Below are positions 1-6,294 of a stretch of DNA of 6,473 bases, one piece after another (position 1 is the stretch's first letter; every line of letters starts with the position of its first letter). The notes under the pieces are model-generated. The model saw only the letters and a program-made list of their open reading frames with translations. It was not told the DNA's origin and searched no databases. The stretch lies in assembly GCA_964358175.1 (NCBI GenBank), contig CAYHOI010000102.1, positions 1 through 6,473 of the forward strand. The letters run 5' to 3'. The DNA is from CAYHOI01 sp964358175. GTDB taxonomy: Bacteria; Margulisbacteria; Riflemargulisbacteria; GWF2-35-9. Both the position numbers and the translations under genes were made by a program.

Positions 1-44
1 CCAATTTCAGTAGAGTATATATCTCTTTCGACGGTCCAATTATA

Positions 45-54
45 GGGGGGGGGG
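45..54. repeat. Homopolymeric G10 tract flanked by inverted arms
   Basis: Ten consecutive G's are flanked by TATA on the left and CTATA on the right, so TATAG (41-45) and CTATA (55-59) form short inverted arms around the G run. The tract lies 10 bp upstream of the candidate -35 element of the first gene. G tracts of this length are prone to slipped-strand mispairing, and in some bacteria they sit in or near phase-variable promoters. That role here is inference only, and an assembly or sequencing length error is also possible. Confidence 0.6.
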
Positions 55-64
55 CTATACACCC

Positions 65-92
65 TTGAAAAACACTGATAAATCGTGATAAT
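65..92 (+). promoter_or_regulatory. Candidate sigma70-type promoter, possibly leaderless
   Basis: TTGAAA (65-70) and GATAAT (87-92) are separated by 16 bp, matching 5 of 6 positions in each consensus hexamer. The expected transcription start, 6-7 bases past the -10, falls at about 98-99, on the ATG of the first gene. No convincing Shine-Dalgarno sequence precedes that ATG, which fits a leaderless or nearly leaderless mRNA. The hexamers were found by eye, so this remains a prediction. Confidence 0.45.
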
Positions 93-98
93 AAGAAC

Positions 99-635
99 AT
101 GTCTTCCACAATTCCGATTAGTACTCAGCCGTCACCTATCCCCTTGGCAAAGCCAGTCGACAAACCAGGAGAGCTGGCGGCCGCTTCTCCCAAGGAACCC
201 CTTCCTCAGACTGCGATTCCCCCACTGGGTACCGTTGGACGACCTCCGATTGATAATATTACGACACAAGGAGCTAACCGTCCCGTTCCAATTCAGGGCT
301 CTATGGCTGAAACGGTTGCTGTAAGTCAGGTGGTTTCTGAGCAGGTGCAGATGAAAAAAAAGGAAGAGGACGAAAAGATTGAGGAAGAAGTTTCAGAGGA
401 AAACGATGAAGAGATCCTCAAGGAGATGCATGCATCCATATTGGGACGTGCAAAGGATGCGACCAAGAAAATTCATCGAAGTGCTTTTAAATATATGTAT
501 CAGAAGACCGATTGGCTCAATAAAGAAACCGTTGCTGAAGCGGAGAAGTTTTTTACACAAAAAGTCCCAGACGTCATTGCAGGCGAAATTGGAATCATCC
601 TTGAAGATACATTAGGACTTGGGAATCAGGGGTAG
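99..635 (+). CDS. Hypothetical protein with Pro-rich head, charged middle and helical tail
   Basis: This gene is not recognised. It encodes 178 residues starting at the first ATG after an in-frame TGA (66-68); no Shine-Dalgarno is visible. Residues 1-70 are rich in Pro, Ser, Thr and Ala and are probably disordered. Residues 83-110 are a strongly charged Lys/Glu segment that could be a coiled coil or linker. Residues 110-178 read as amphipathic helices (around AKDATKKIHRSAFKYMYQK and WLNKETVAEAEKFF) and end in Gly/Leu-rich sequence. There is no signal peptide, membrane segment or catalytic motif. The stop is 17 bp before recG on the same strand, so the two are probably cotranscribed. A role near RecG/RarA is only guilt by association. 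An A8 run (354-361) encodes the lysines near residue 86. The reading frame is supported by length, operon spacing and sensible composition, not by homology. Confidence 0.7.
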   Translation: MSSTIPISTQPSPIPLAKPVDKPGELAAASPKEPLPQTAIPPLGTVGRPPIDNITTQGANRPVPIQGSMAETVAVSQVVSEQVQMKKKEEDEKIEEEVSEENDEEILKEMHASILGRAKDATKKIHRSAFKYMYQKTDWLNKETVAEAEKFFTQKVPDVIAGEIGIILEDTLGLGNQG

Positions 636-644
636 GCAACACTC

Positions 645-648
645 AGGA
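645..648 (+). promoter_or_regulatory. Shine-Dalgarno AGGA for recG
   Basis: AGGA ends four bases before the ATG at 653 and supports that start. It is the clearest ribosome-binding sequence in the window. The first gene, rarA and mscS lack anything comparable at normal spacing. Confidence 0.55.
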
Positions 649-652
649 AATC

Positions 653-2689
653 ATGGATATCCAATATGTTAAGGGGGTTGGCTCGGCACTTGCCAAGAAA
701 CTTGAGCGGCTCAATATTAGAGAGACATCTGATTTGCTTACTTTTTTCCCGACCAGTTACCAGGATCGACGAAAGTTACCCAAAATAAAAAATCTAAAAC
801 CGGATGAAAATCAACTGGTACAGGGGCGGGTTGTGTCAGTGTCTGAGACCCAAAAAGGATCCTATCAAGTGACTCAAGTGGTTGTCTGCGACGAAACAGG
901 ACAGCTCGCTTGTATTTGGTTCAATCAACCCTACCTCAAGAAAATAATCAAGGTCGATACAGAACTCTTTCTGAGTGGAAAGGTTGAGTTTGATTTTGTT
1001 TCTCGAAGGAAAATTTTGAAGGTCAATGATTACGAATGGGTAGATGAAGAAAATGTGGGGCGCATCATTCCCCAATACCCATTAACCAAGGGTGTTTACC
1101 AAAAACAGCTACGCGGGATCATAAAGAGAGGGCTTTTGCCGGAGCTAAAAACACTCGAAGACCCTTTTTTAGAAGCTTTTCGCGAGAAGTATCAATTGAT
1201 TCCCCTTGCTCGAGCAATCTATTATTTTCATTATCCAAAGGATGGGCAGACCTATTTGCAAGCCAAAAAACGCTTGGTTATTGAGGATTTTTTTTATTTG
1301 CAGTTGGCACTCGCGATTACACGCAGTCGAGTTCGTGTAGAGGAGAAGGGGATTTCGTTTCAAAATCTTCAATCCCTCACCCAGCGTTATTTCGATCAGT
1401 TGCCTTATCGGCTGACGAAGGCTCAGATTCGTGTGATGGCCGAGGTGCGTGAAGACATGTTTAGTGATCGACCGATGAACCGTTTGGTTCAGGGGGATGT
1501 TGGAGCCGGCAAAACGGAGGTGGCTATGTCTGCAATTCTGCTTGCGGTAGAGAATGGCTACCAGGTGGCCATGATGGCCCCGACGGAGATACTGGCCTAT
1601 CAGCATTATCAAAAAATGTGCAAATTCCTGGTGCCATTGAATGTTCGTATAGAGTTATTGGTGGGCAGCTTGTCCGATAGAGTGAAGGCTCGTCGACATG
1701 ATCTGGTATCCAGTGGTTCATCCCAAGTGGTGATTGGAACGCATGCGATTATTCAGCAAAAGGTTCATTTTGACCGGCTGGGACTTGCGATTATCGATGA
1801 GCAACACCGATTTGGGGTACTTCAACGCTCCGCGTTGATGAAAAAGAGCGGTGAGGTGATTGATTTGCTGGTGATTACTGCGACGCCTATTCCGAGGTCG
1901 TTGACTTTGACTTTGTATGGAGATCTCGACAAATCTATTCTGGATGAGATGCCACCTGGACGTACTCCCATTAAAACGGTGTGGCTTCGGAAACTGGATC
2001 GGGATGCGCTCAATACTCTAAAAAACGAGCTAGCGAAGGGAAATCAGGCCTATTGGGTATTTCCATTGGTTGAGGAATCCGAGAAAATTGATCTCAAAGC
2101 TGCCACGGAAGGTCGAGCTTTCATTCAGGCTTCGATTTTTCCTGACCGAAGGGTTGGGCTACTCCATGGAAAAATGAAACAAAAAGATAAGGATGAAGTG
2201 ATGCGTCAGTTTCGAGCAAAAGAGCTGGATATTCTGGTGTCTACTACGGTGATCGAAGTCGGTGTGGATGTGCCGAATGCGACGGTGATGGTGATCGAGC
2301 ATGCGGAACGATTCGGACTGTCACAGTTGCACCAGCTTCGCGGTCGTATTGGTCGGAGTGATAAGCCGTCTGTCTGTTTTTTGCTGAGCACGAGTAAAAC
2401 AGATACGACACGAAAGAGGCTGAGTGCACTCGTCAAAAGTACGAATGGGTTTGAGTTGGCGGAAGTTGATCTTTCATTGCGTGGTCCCGGGGATTATTTT
2501 GGCTCCAAACAGAGCGGAATCCCAACGATGTATGTGGCCAATTTGCTCAAAGATGAAAAGCTGCTCTTAGAGGCGAAGAAGATGGCGACTGAGGTTGCCG
2601 AGAATTTGACGGATCCAGACTTTCAACCCATTCTAGCTGAATTACGAAAGAAACCTCATTTATATGTAGGGAATGAGGGGATGAATTAG
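653..2689 (+). CDS. recG: ATP-dependent DNA helicase RecG
   Basis: RecG is a monomeric superfamily 2 double-strand DNA translocase that regresses stalled replication forks and processes branched recombination intermediates. The 678 residues are close to the roughly 690 of E. coli RecG, so it appears full length. An N-terminal 'KGVG' helix-hairpin-like segment (residues 7-10) leads into the OB-fold wedge region (about 50-140), which grips the fork. Helicase motifs are intact: Walker A GDVGAGKT (281-288), APTEILA (309-315), motif II DEQH (382-385), motif III TATPIPR (409-415), TTVIEVGVDVPNA (531-543) and motif VI QLRGRIGR (561-568). The RecG-specific GPGDYFGSKQSG (611-622) belongs to the TRG hairpin region that couples ATP hydrolysis to DNA movement. 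The DEQH box and TRG region separate it from Mfd and PriA. The ATG at 653 has AGGA upstream and gives the expected family N-terminus. It lies 17 bp after the hypothetical gene and 13 bp before rarA. Confidence 0.97.
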   Translation: MDIQYVKGVGSALAKKLERLNIRETSDLLTFFPTSYQDRRKLPKIKNLKPDENQLVQGRVVSVSETQKGSYQVTQVVVCDETGQLACIWFNQPYLKKIIKVDTELFLSGKVEFDFVSRRKILKVNDYEWVDEENVGRIIPQYPLTKGVYQKQLRGIIKRGLLPELKTLEDPFLEAFREKYQLIPLARAIYYFHYPKDGQTYLQAKKRLVIEDFFYLQLALAITRSRVRVEEKGISFQNLQSLTQRYFDQLPYRLTKAQIRVMAEVREDMFSDRPMNRLVQGDVGAGKTEVAMSAILLAVENGYQVAMMAPTEILAYQHYQKMCKFLVPLNVRIELLVGSLSDRVKARRHDLVSSGSSQVVIGTHAIIQQKVHFDRLGLAIIDEQHRFGVLQRSALMKKSGEVIDLLVITATPIPRSLTLTLYGDLDKSILDEMPPGRTPIKTVWLRKLDRDALNTLKNELAKGNQAYWVFPLVEESEKIDLKAATEGRAFIQASIFPDRRVGLLHGKMKQKDKDEVMRQFRAKELDILVSTTVIEVGVDVPNATVMVIEHAERFGLSQLHQLRGRIGRSDKPSVCFLLSTSKTDTTRKRLSALVKSTNGFELAEVDLSLRGPGDYFGSKQSGIPTMYVANLLKDEKLLLEAKKMATEVAENLTDPDFQPILAELRKKPHLYVGNEGMN

Positions 2690-2699
2690 GGTATAATTC
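2683..2699 (+). promoter_or_regulatory. Inverted repeat with TATAAT just upstream of rarA
   Basis: GAATTA (2683-2688) and TAATTC (2694-2699) form a 6-bp inverted repeat with a GGGTA loop, overlapping the recG stop codon. A perfect -10-like TATAAT (2692-2697) lies inside it and ends five bases before the rarA ATG. A start 6-7 bases downstream would make a leaderless rarA transcript. No good -35 is seen at 16-18 bp, so promoter activity is doubtful. AGGG at 2688-2691 is the only Shine-Dalgarno-like string and is 11 bases from the ATG, which is long. Confidence 0.3.
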
Positions 2700-2702
2700 A
2701 CC

Positions 2703-3860
2703 ATGAACATGCAAACTGGAAATCTGTTTTTTGAAGCCTCCAAGACAAAACGAAGCGAGGCAGCACCTCTTGCGTATCGCTTGAGGCCTACAACTTTAGA
2801 GGATTTTGTGGGTCAGACCCATATATTAGGGAAAGGCAAGCTTCTGCGCCGCCTTGTGGAGACTGATCAGATTGAGTCGCTGATTTTCTTCGGTCCTCCA
2901 GGAACCGGTAAAACAACTTTGGCACATATTATTGCCCATCTGACCCATGCCCACTTTGTGCGGTTGAACGCCATTGAGGCCAAGACTGCCGATTTGCGAA
3001 GTGTGATCGAGGAGGCGAATCAACAGTGGAATTATCATCATCGCCGAACGATTGTGTTTGTAGATGAGATCCATCGTTTTAACAAGACCCAGCAGGATGT
3101 GTTGCTAAAGGACATTGAGGATGGCACCATTCGGCTGATCGGAGCTACGACCGCCAATCCGATTTATTCGCTGAATGCAGCCTTGGTGTCACGAAGTCGT
3201 CTCTTTGAATTTAAGGCTCTATCGGTTTCTGAAATGTTGATGGTATGCCGCCGCGCCCTTTCGGAAAAGCAGGGGCTTGGCGAGGTCAAGGTATCTGTGG
3301 GCGATGACCTCTTGGAAATGTTGGCCAACCGAGCGGATGGAGACGTACGACAGGTTCTGAACAATTTGGAACTTGCGGTAAAATCGACAACGCCAGATCG
3401 TGAGGGGACTGTGACTCTGACTGAGGAGACGATTCGTGAAGTATCTGCGTACAAGGTGCTGATATATGATGAAAATGAGCATTACGATACGATCTCTGCT
3501 TTTATAAAGTCTATGCGAGAGGGGGATGAAAAGCAGGCTGTACATTATCTGGCACGAATGATAAGCGCGGGTGAAGACCCATTGTTTATCGCGAGGCGAA
3601 TGGTTGTTTTTGCCTCCGAGGATATTGGTCTGTCGGATTCCTCTGCGTTGACGCTTGCTCTTGCGGTACACCACGCGATAGAGGTGCTTGGTATGCCAGA
3701 GGCGAGGATCAATTTGAGCCATGGCGTGATTGCTTTGTGTCGTGCCACAAAGGATCGGCATGCCTACGAGGCTATAGAATCAGCTCTCAGAGAGGTCAAA
3801 GAGTCCTTAAATCCTACCATTCCGGATCATCTCAGGAATTGGAAAGTGAAAAATACATGA
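2703..3860 (+). CDS. rarA: Replication-associated recombination protein A (RarA/MgsA), C-terminally short
   Basis: RarA (MgsA, YcaJ; eukaryotic WRNIP1) is an AAA+ ATPase of the clamp-loader-like group that acts on stalled forks and single-strand gaps, where it opens or remodels duplex ends and works with SSB. The 385 residues contain the N-terminal YRLRPTTLEDFVGQTH (25-40), Walker A GPPGTGKT (64-71), Walker B FVDEIHRFN (119-127), sensor 1 GATTANP (147-153), the SRSR arginine-finger region (163-166) and sensor 2 GDVRQVLN (213-220). The tetramerisation/MgsA_C part follows with YDENEHYDTISAFIKS (255-270) and FASEDIGL (303-310). It stops right after PDHLRN (374-379). Family members of about 420-450 residues continue there with a conserved Gly/Tyr/Pro-rich tail, so some 40-60 residues are missing; no frame downstream restores that tail. 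The core ATPase looks intact. It starts 13 bp after recG and is probably in the same transcript. Confidence 0.95.
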   Translation: MNMQTGNLFFEASKTKRSEAAPLAYRLRPTTLEDFVGQTHILGKGKLLRRLVETDQIESLIFFGPPGTGKTTLAHIIAHLTHAHFVRLNAIEAKTADLRSVIEEANQQWNYHHRRTIVFVDEIHRFNKTQQDVLLKDIEDGTIRLIGATTANPIYSLNAALVSRSRLFEFKALSVSEMLMVCRRALSEKQGLGEVKVSVGDDLLEMLANRADGDVRQVLNNLELAVKSTTPDREGTVTLTEETIREVSAYKVLIYDENEHYDTISAFIKSMREGDEKQAVHYLARMISAGEDPLFIARRMVVFASEDIGLSDSSALTLALAVHHAIEVLGMPEARINLSHGVIALCRATKDRHAYEAIESALREVKESLNPTIPDHLRNWKVKNT

Positions 3861-3919
3861 GAATCTTCCGTGACCAACTGACAGCCGACGGGGTGCATGT
3901 TAGTATGAATAGACGATGA
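3857..3919 (+). other. Possible 20-codon linking mini-ORF
   Basis: An ATG overlapping the rarA stop (ATGA, 3857-3860) opens a 20-codon frame, MRIFRDQLTADGVHVSMNRR, that ends in a TGA overlapping the ATG of the next ORF (ATGA, 3916-3919). The two stop/start overlaps could relay ribosomes across the otherwise untranslated 55-bp gap. The peptide resembles nothing I know, and the arrangement may be chance. It is recorded as a low-confidence possibility. Confidence 0.15.
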
Positions 3920-4206
3920 AAAGATTCTCCACTCCAGATTGGTTGTTTTTTGCATTATTGGCGTTTCTGTCGCTTGTCTTCCTTCGTTTAATTTCTTATT
4001 TTATCCTGGATATTTTTCTGGCAATTATTTTTACACAGTTGTTTCACGGGGTCCTTCATTTTTCATGTACCAAGCTAAAAATGAACAGATCCTTGGCCTC
4101 GCTTTTCCTGAGTATATGGGATCAGTTTGGCCGTCACTATAAGGAAGAATTAGATGGTTGGAACAGCGGAAAACGTGGGGAAACCTCAGCTAACCAGCTG
4201 GGCTAG
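3916..4206 (+). CDS. Short membrane protein, probable remnant of an AI-2E-family permease
   Basis: Ninety-six codons start at an ATG directly after an in-frame TAG (3910-3912). Residues 9-45 are strongly hydrophobic and would form one or two membrane helices. The order of hydrophobic FFALLAFLSLVFLRLIS, then YFILDIFLAIIFTQLF, then a basic stretch and NRSLASLFLSIW (57-68) matches the N-terminal pattern of the AI-2E/PerM/YhhT permease family (PF01594 type), which normally has about 330-380 residues and seven or eight helices. Nothing after residue 68 resembles the central part of that family. The segment SIWDQFGRHYKEEL (66-79) is more like a permease C-terminal tail, so an internal deletion is possible. 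The family match is from memory and moderate. A genuine small membrane protein is the alternative. It begins 55 bp after rarA, lacks a clear Shine-Dalgarno, and ends five bases before the next gene. Confidence 0.5.
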   Translation: MKRFSTPDWLFFALLAFLSLVFLRLISYFILDIFLAIIFTQLFHGVLHFSCTKLKMNRSLASLFLSIWDQFGRHYKEELDGWNSGKRGETSANQLG

Positions 4207-4211
4207 GTTTT

Positions 4212-5138
4212 GTGCTAGGGAATCGGCTTCGCAAGCAATATCAACATTTACGAAAATGGGCTAAACGACAGCAACTCACCTGCTACCGGCTTTATGAGCG
4301 TGATATTCCCGAGATTCCTGCGATTGTGGATTGGGTTGATGGAGATGTTCTGCTATGGCTGTATCCACGTCAGAAGGACGAGACGCCGGAGCAGCAGAAC
4401 CAGTTTCGTGAAGAGTGTCTTGAACAGGTGTCTTCGGGGCTAGGGGTGAATCAATCACAGATTTTCCTCAAAGAACGGGGCCGACAAATCGAGGGCAAGC
4501 AATATCAACGGCTTTCTCAGAAAAATAGAACCAAGATTGTTTCCGAAAAGGACTTGAAGTTTGAGGTTAATCTTTCGGACTACTTGGACACTGGATTATT
4601 TCTGGATCACCGAAATACTCGTTCGATGGTTCAGGCATTGTCTCAAGGCAAGGATGTTCTCAATCTTTTTTGTTATACAGCCTCCTTCACCGTCTATGCG
4701 GCTGCTGGGGGAGCTTTGCGGACTACATCGGTAGATTTGAGCGCAACTTATCTCGATTGGGCACAACGCAATCTTGCCCTGAATGGGTTCTCAATAGGGC
4801 AGGGGCATCAGTTAGTGCAAGAAGACTGTCTGAGCTACCTTCAACAGTCCAAGGAGATGTTCGATGTGATTGTCTGTGATCCACCCACTTTCAGCAACTC
4901 TGCCCGAATGAAAGTGAGCTCCTTCGATGTGGATCGAGATTATCCTCAGCTTATTGGGGACTGCCTGAAACATCTTCGTCCAGATGGAATTCTTTTTTTT
5001 AGTACGAACTCGCGTGGGTTTTCGTTAGATCCGACGAAGCTTCCTTCAAGGGCAATGATCGAGAATCTGACCCAAAAGACAATCCCTGAAGATTTCCGCA
5101 ATCGCAAGATTCATCAGTGTTTTCAGATAAGACCTTGA
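4212..5138 (+). CDS. rlmK: RlmK-type 23S rRNA (guanine-N7)-methyltransferase, free-standing
   Basis: This is a cytoplasmic SAM-dependent class I methyltransferase that closely follows the C-terminal half of E. coli RlmKL (YcbY), the part that makes m7G2069 in 23S rRNA. The 308 residues begin NRLRKQYQHLRKWAKR (4-19), the start of the RlmK half in fused proteins, followed by a YRLYERDIPE segment (26-35). The linker motif DYLDTGLFLDHR (123-134) precedes the Rossmann fold: motif I VLNLFCYTASFTVYAAAGGA (149-168), acidic D175 in SVDLS, QEDCLSYL (203-210) and the DPPTFSNS signature (223-230), then FSTNSRGF (263-270) and IPEDFRNRKIHQCF (291-304). The start is a GTG: an in-frame TAA at 4191-4193 leaves no other upstream start, and AGG at 4205-4207 is a weak Shine-Dalgarno. 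No RlmL half is present upstream. RlmI-like m5C methyltransferases share the fold but usually carry an N-terminal PUA domain, absent here. Confidence 0.88.
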   Translation: MLGNRLRKQYQHLRKWAKRQQLTCYRLYERDIPEIPAIVDWVDGDVLLWLYPRQKDETPEQQNQFREECLEQVSSGLGVNQSQIFLKERGRQIEGKQYQRLSQKNRTKIVSEKDLKFEVNLSDYLDTGLFLDHRNTRSMVQALSQGKDVLNLFCYTASFTVYAAAGGALRTTSVDLSATYLDWAQRNLALNGFSIGQGHQLVQEDCLSYLQQSKEMFDVIVCDPPTFSNSARMKVSSFDVDRDYPQLIGDCLKHLRPDGILFFSTNSRGFSLDPTKLPSRAMIENLTQKTIPEDFRNRKIHQCFQIRP

Positions 5139-5163
5139 AATCATTTCATCCCTGGCATAGGAT
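5135..5163 (+). promoter_or_regulatory. Candidate sigma70-type promoter for the mscS-like gene
   Basis: TTGAAA (5135-5140) and TAGGAT (5158-5163) are separated by 17 bp, matching 5 and 4 of 6 consensus positions. The -35 overlaps the stop codon of the rlmK gene. The predicted start near 5169-5170 would leave a leader of about five bases before the ATG at 5175. No Shine-Dalgarno is present, as for the first gene. Confidence 0.45.
5136..5148. repeat. Palindrome over the -35 region of the mscS-like gene
   Basis: TGAAATCATTTCA is a perfect inverted repeat of two 6-bp arms around a central C. It covers most of the candidate -35 hexamer and the start of the spacer, a typical place for a repressor operator. 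A palindrome of this size can arise by chance, and no second copy was noticed in the window. Confidence 0.35.
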
Positions 5164-5174
5164 ATAGCGTAATA

Positions 5175-6233
5175 ATGAGTACGCTTTTTGCAACCTATTC
5201 TGAAGTTATCATTGCAGTTTCGATTGGTCTGATCTGTTCTTTTTCACTGGGAGTTGTCTTTGATAAACTTATCCTGAGACGTTTAGCGAATATTGCCCGG
5301 AAGACCAAGTTCGCTGGAGATGATATTCTTGTTGAAGAGTTGGAGGGCAGGAGTATGCCCTTCTTTGTTTTGACCGGACTCTATGTGGCGCTTCTTACCG
5401 TTGGGCTGGATGAACCTCTCGAAGCAATTATCCGTAAAGTTTTTATCGTATTGATGGTTTTCTTCTTAACGCTACTCATTGCTCGCATCATTAGTCGAAT
5501 GGTGAGAGTTCTTAATCAGGAGAACAACACACTTTTGCCCACATCCTCCATTATTACTAATGTGGTCAATATCCTAGTTGTTTTGATGGGGCTTTTGATT
5601 ATATTGCAAACTATGGGGATATCCATCGCTCCGCTATTAACGGCATTAGGGGTTGGTGGCTTGGCGGTTGCTTTGGCACTTCAGGATACTTTGTCGAATC
5701 TCTTTTCAGGGATTCAGATTATCATTTCTAAGAAGGTTAATCCTGGGGACTATATCAAACTGGATACTGGAGATACGGGTTGTGTGACGGACATCACGTG
5801 GAGAAATACGACTATTCTGGCACCTCAGAATAATATAATGGTGATTCCGAATTCCAAGCTGGCCTCAGCTATCATCACCAATTATTCATTGGGAGACAAG
5901 GAAGTGGTTGTTCTTATTGATGTGGGTGTGAGTTACAGCAGTGACCTGGCAAAGGTTGAGGCTGTGACCATCGAGGTAGCCAAAGAGGTAATGAATACGG
6001 CTGTCGGTGGCGTGCCGAAGTTTGATCCCTTGATCCGTTTTCATACTTTTTCTGAGTTTAGTATCATCTTTTCTGTGGTAATGCGCGCTCAGAAATACCC
6101 TGATTTGCCCCTGATTAAACATGAGTTTGTAAAAAATCTTTATTCTCGATATGCGAAGGAAGGCATCGAGATTCCCTTTCCCTTGCAAGTATGGTGCCCC
6201 CGACACGAATCGAACGTGCGGCCTAAGGTTTAG
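5175..6233 (+). CDS. MscS-family small-conductance mechanosensitive channel
   Basis: MscS-family proteins are inner-membrane heptamers that open under membrane tension and release solutes during hypo-osmotic shock. The 352 residues have hydrophobic segments at about 9-33, 61-79, 86-110 and 125-146, then the pore-lining helix ALGVGGLAVALALQDTLSNLFSG (157-179) with the Gly/Ala pattern of MscS TM3. The cytoplasmic beta domain follows, with VNPGDYIKL (188-196), a Gly-Cys-Val-Thr-Asp-Ile-Thr-Trp-Arg segment (202-210) and MVIPNSKLASAIITNYS (222-238). It has more membrane segments than E. coli MscS (286 residues, three helices), so the specific paralogue is left open. Residues 333-339 (IPFPLQV) mark the usual family end. 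Residues 340-352 and the stop are read from the antisense strand of the tRNA gene, so the native tail has been replaced. The ATG at 5175 lacks a Shine-Dalgarno. The gene lies 36 bp after rlmK. Confidence 0.92.
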   Translation: MSTLFATYSEVIIAVSIGLICSFSLGVVFDKLILRRLANIARKTKFAGDDILVEELEGRSMPFFVLTGLYVALLTVGLDEPLEAIIRKVFIVLMVFFLTLLIARIISRMVRVLNQENNTLLPTSSIITNVVNILVVLMGLLIILQTMGISIAPLLTALGVGGLAVALALQDTLSNLFSGIQIIISKKVNPGDYIKLDTGDTGCVTDITWRNTTILAPQNNIMVIPNSKLASAIITNYSLGDKEVVVLIDVGVSYSSDLAKVEAVTIEVAKEVMNTAVGGVPKFDPLIRFHTFSEFSIIFSVVMRAQKYPDLPLIKHEFVKNLYSRYAKEGIEIPFPLQVWCPRHESNVRPKV

Positions 6234-6268
6234 GAAACCTTTGCTCTATCCTACTGAGCTACGAGGGC
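6192..6268 (-). tRNA. tRNA-Arg (anticodon CCT)
   Basis: The reverse strand folds into a complete 77-nt cloverleaf. The acceptor stem is GCCCTCG with CGGGGGC, including one T-G wobble. The D stem is GCTC/GAGC with loop AGTAGGATA. The anticodon stem is AAGGT/ACCTT around loop TTCCTAA, giving anticodon CCT, which reads the arginine codon AGG. A five-base variable loop and T stem GCACG/CGTGT with loop TTCGATT follow, then discriminator A and an encoded CCA. Its 3' 42 bases overlap the end of the convergent mscS-like gene. No terminator hairpin is visible past its 3' end, which lies inside that gene. Confidence 0.96.
6256..6268 (-). repeat. 13-bp direct repeat, copy inside the tRNA 5' end
   Basis: On the tRNA strand this is GCCCTCGTAGCTC, the first 13 bases of tRNA-Arg (5' acceptor strand, positions 8-9 and the first D-stem strand). 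An identical copy in the same orientation lies at 6348-6360. Identity stops sharply at both ends. Confidence 0.8.
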
Positions 6269-6294
6269 TAAAGAAATGTTCACCAACCCGAATC

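Noticed and set aside
85..324. GTG-started 79-codon ORF overlapping the first gene
   Set aside because: It is out of frame with the longer ORF at 99-635, which has better length and operon spacing. It shows no recognisable motif.
379..615. Strongly basic 78-codon ORF, reachable by +1 slippage at the A8 run (354-361)
   Set aside because: It overlaps the hypothetical gene out of frame. Its basic character is what out-of-frame reading of Glu/Lys codons gives, and there is no stimulatory structure or conserved product to support frameshifting.
1169..1612. 147-codon ORF on the minus strand
   Set aside because: It lies opposite conserved RecG helicase motifs and its composition is that of an antisense frame.
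3219..3761. 180-codon ORF on the minus strand
   Set aside because: It is entirely antisense to the conserved rarA coding region, with no motif and no ribosome-binding site. It is a shadow frame.
3939..4142. 67-codon ORF overlapping the membrane remnant
   Set aside because: The alternative frame lacks the family pattern seen in the 3916-4206 frame and is probably a shadow.
5886..6206. 106-codon ORF on the minus strand
   Set aside because: It is antisense to the conserved MscS beta domain and C-terminal region.
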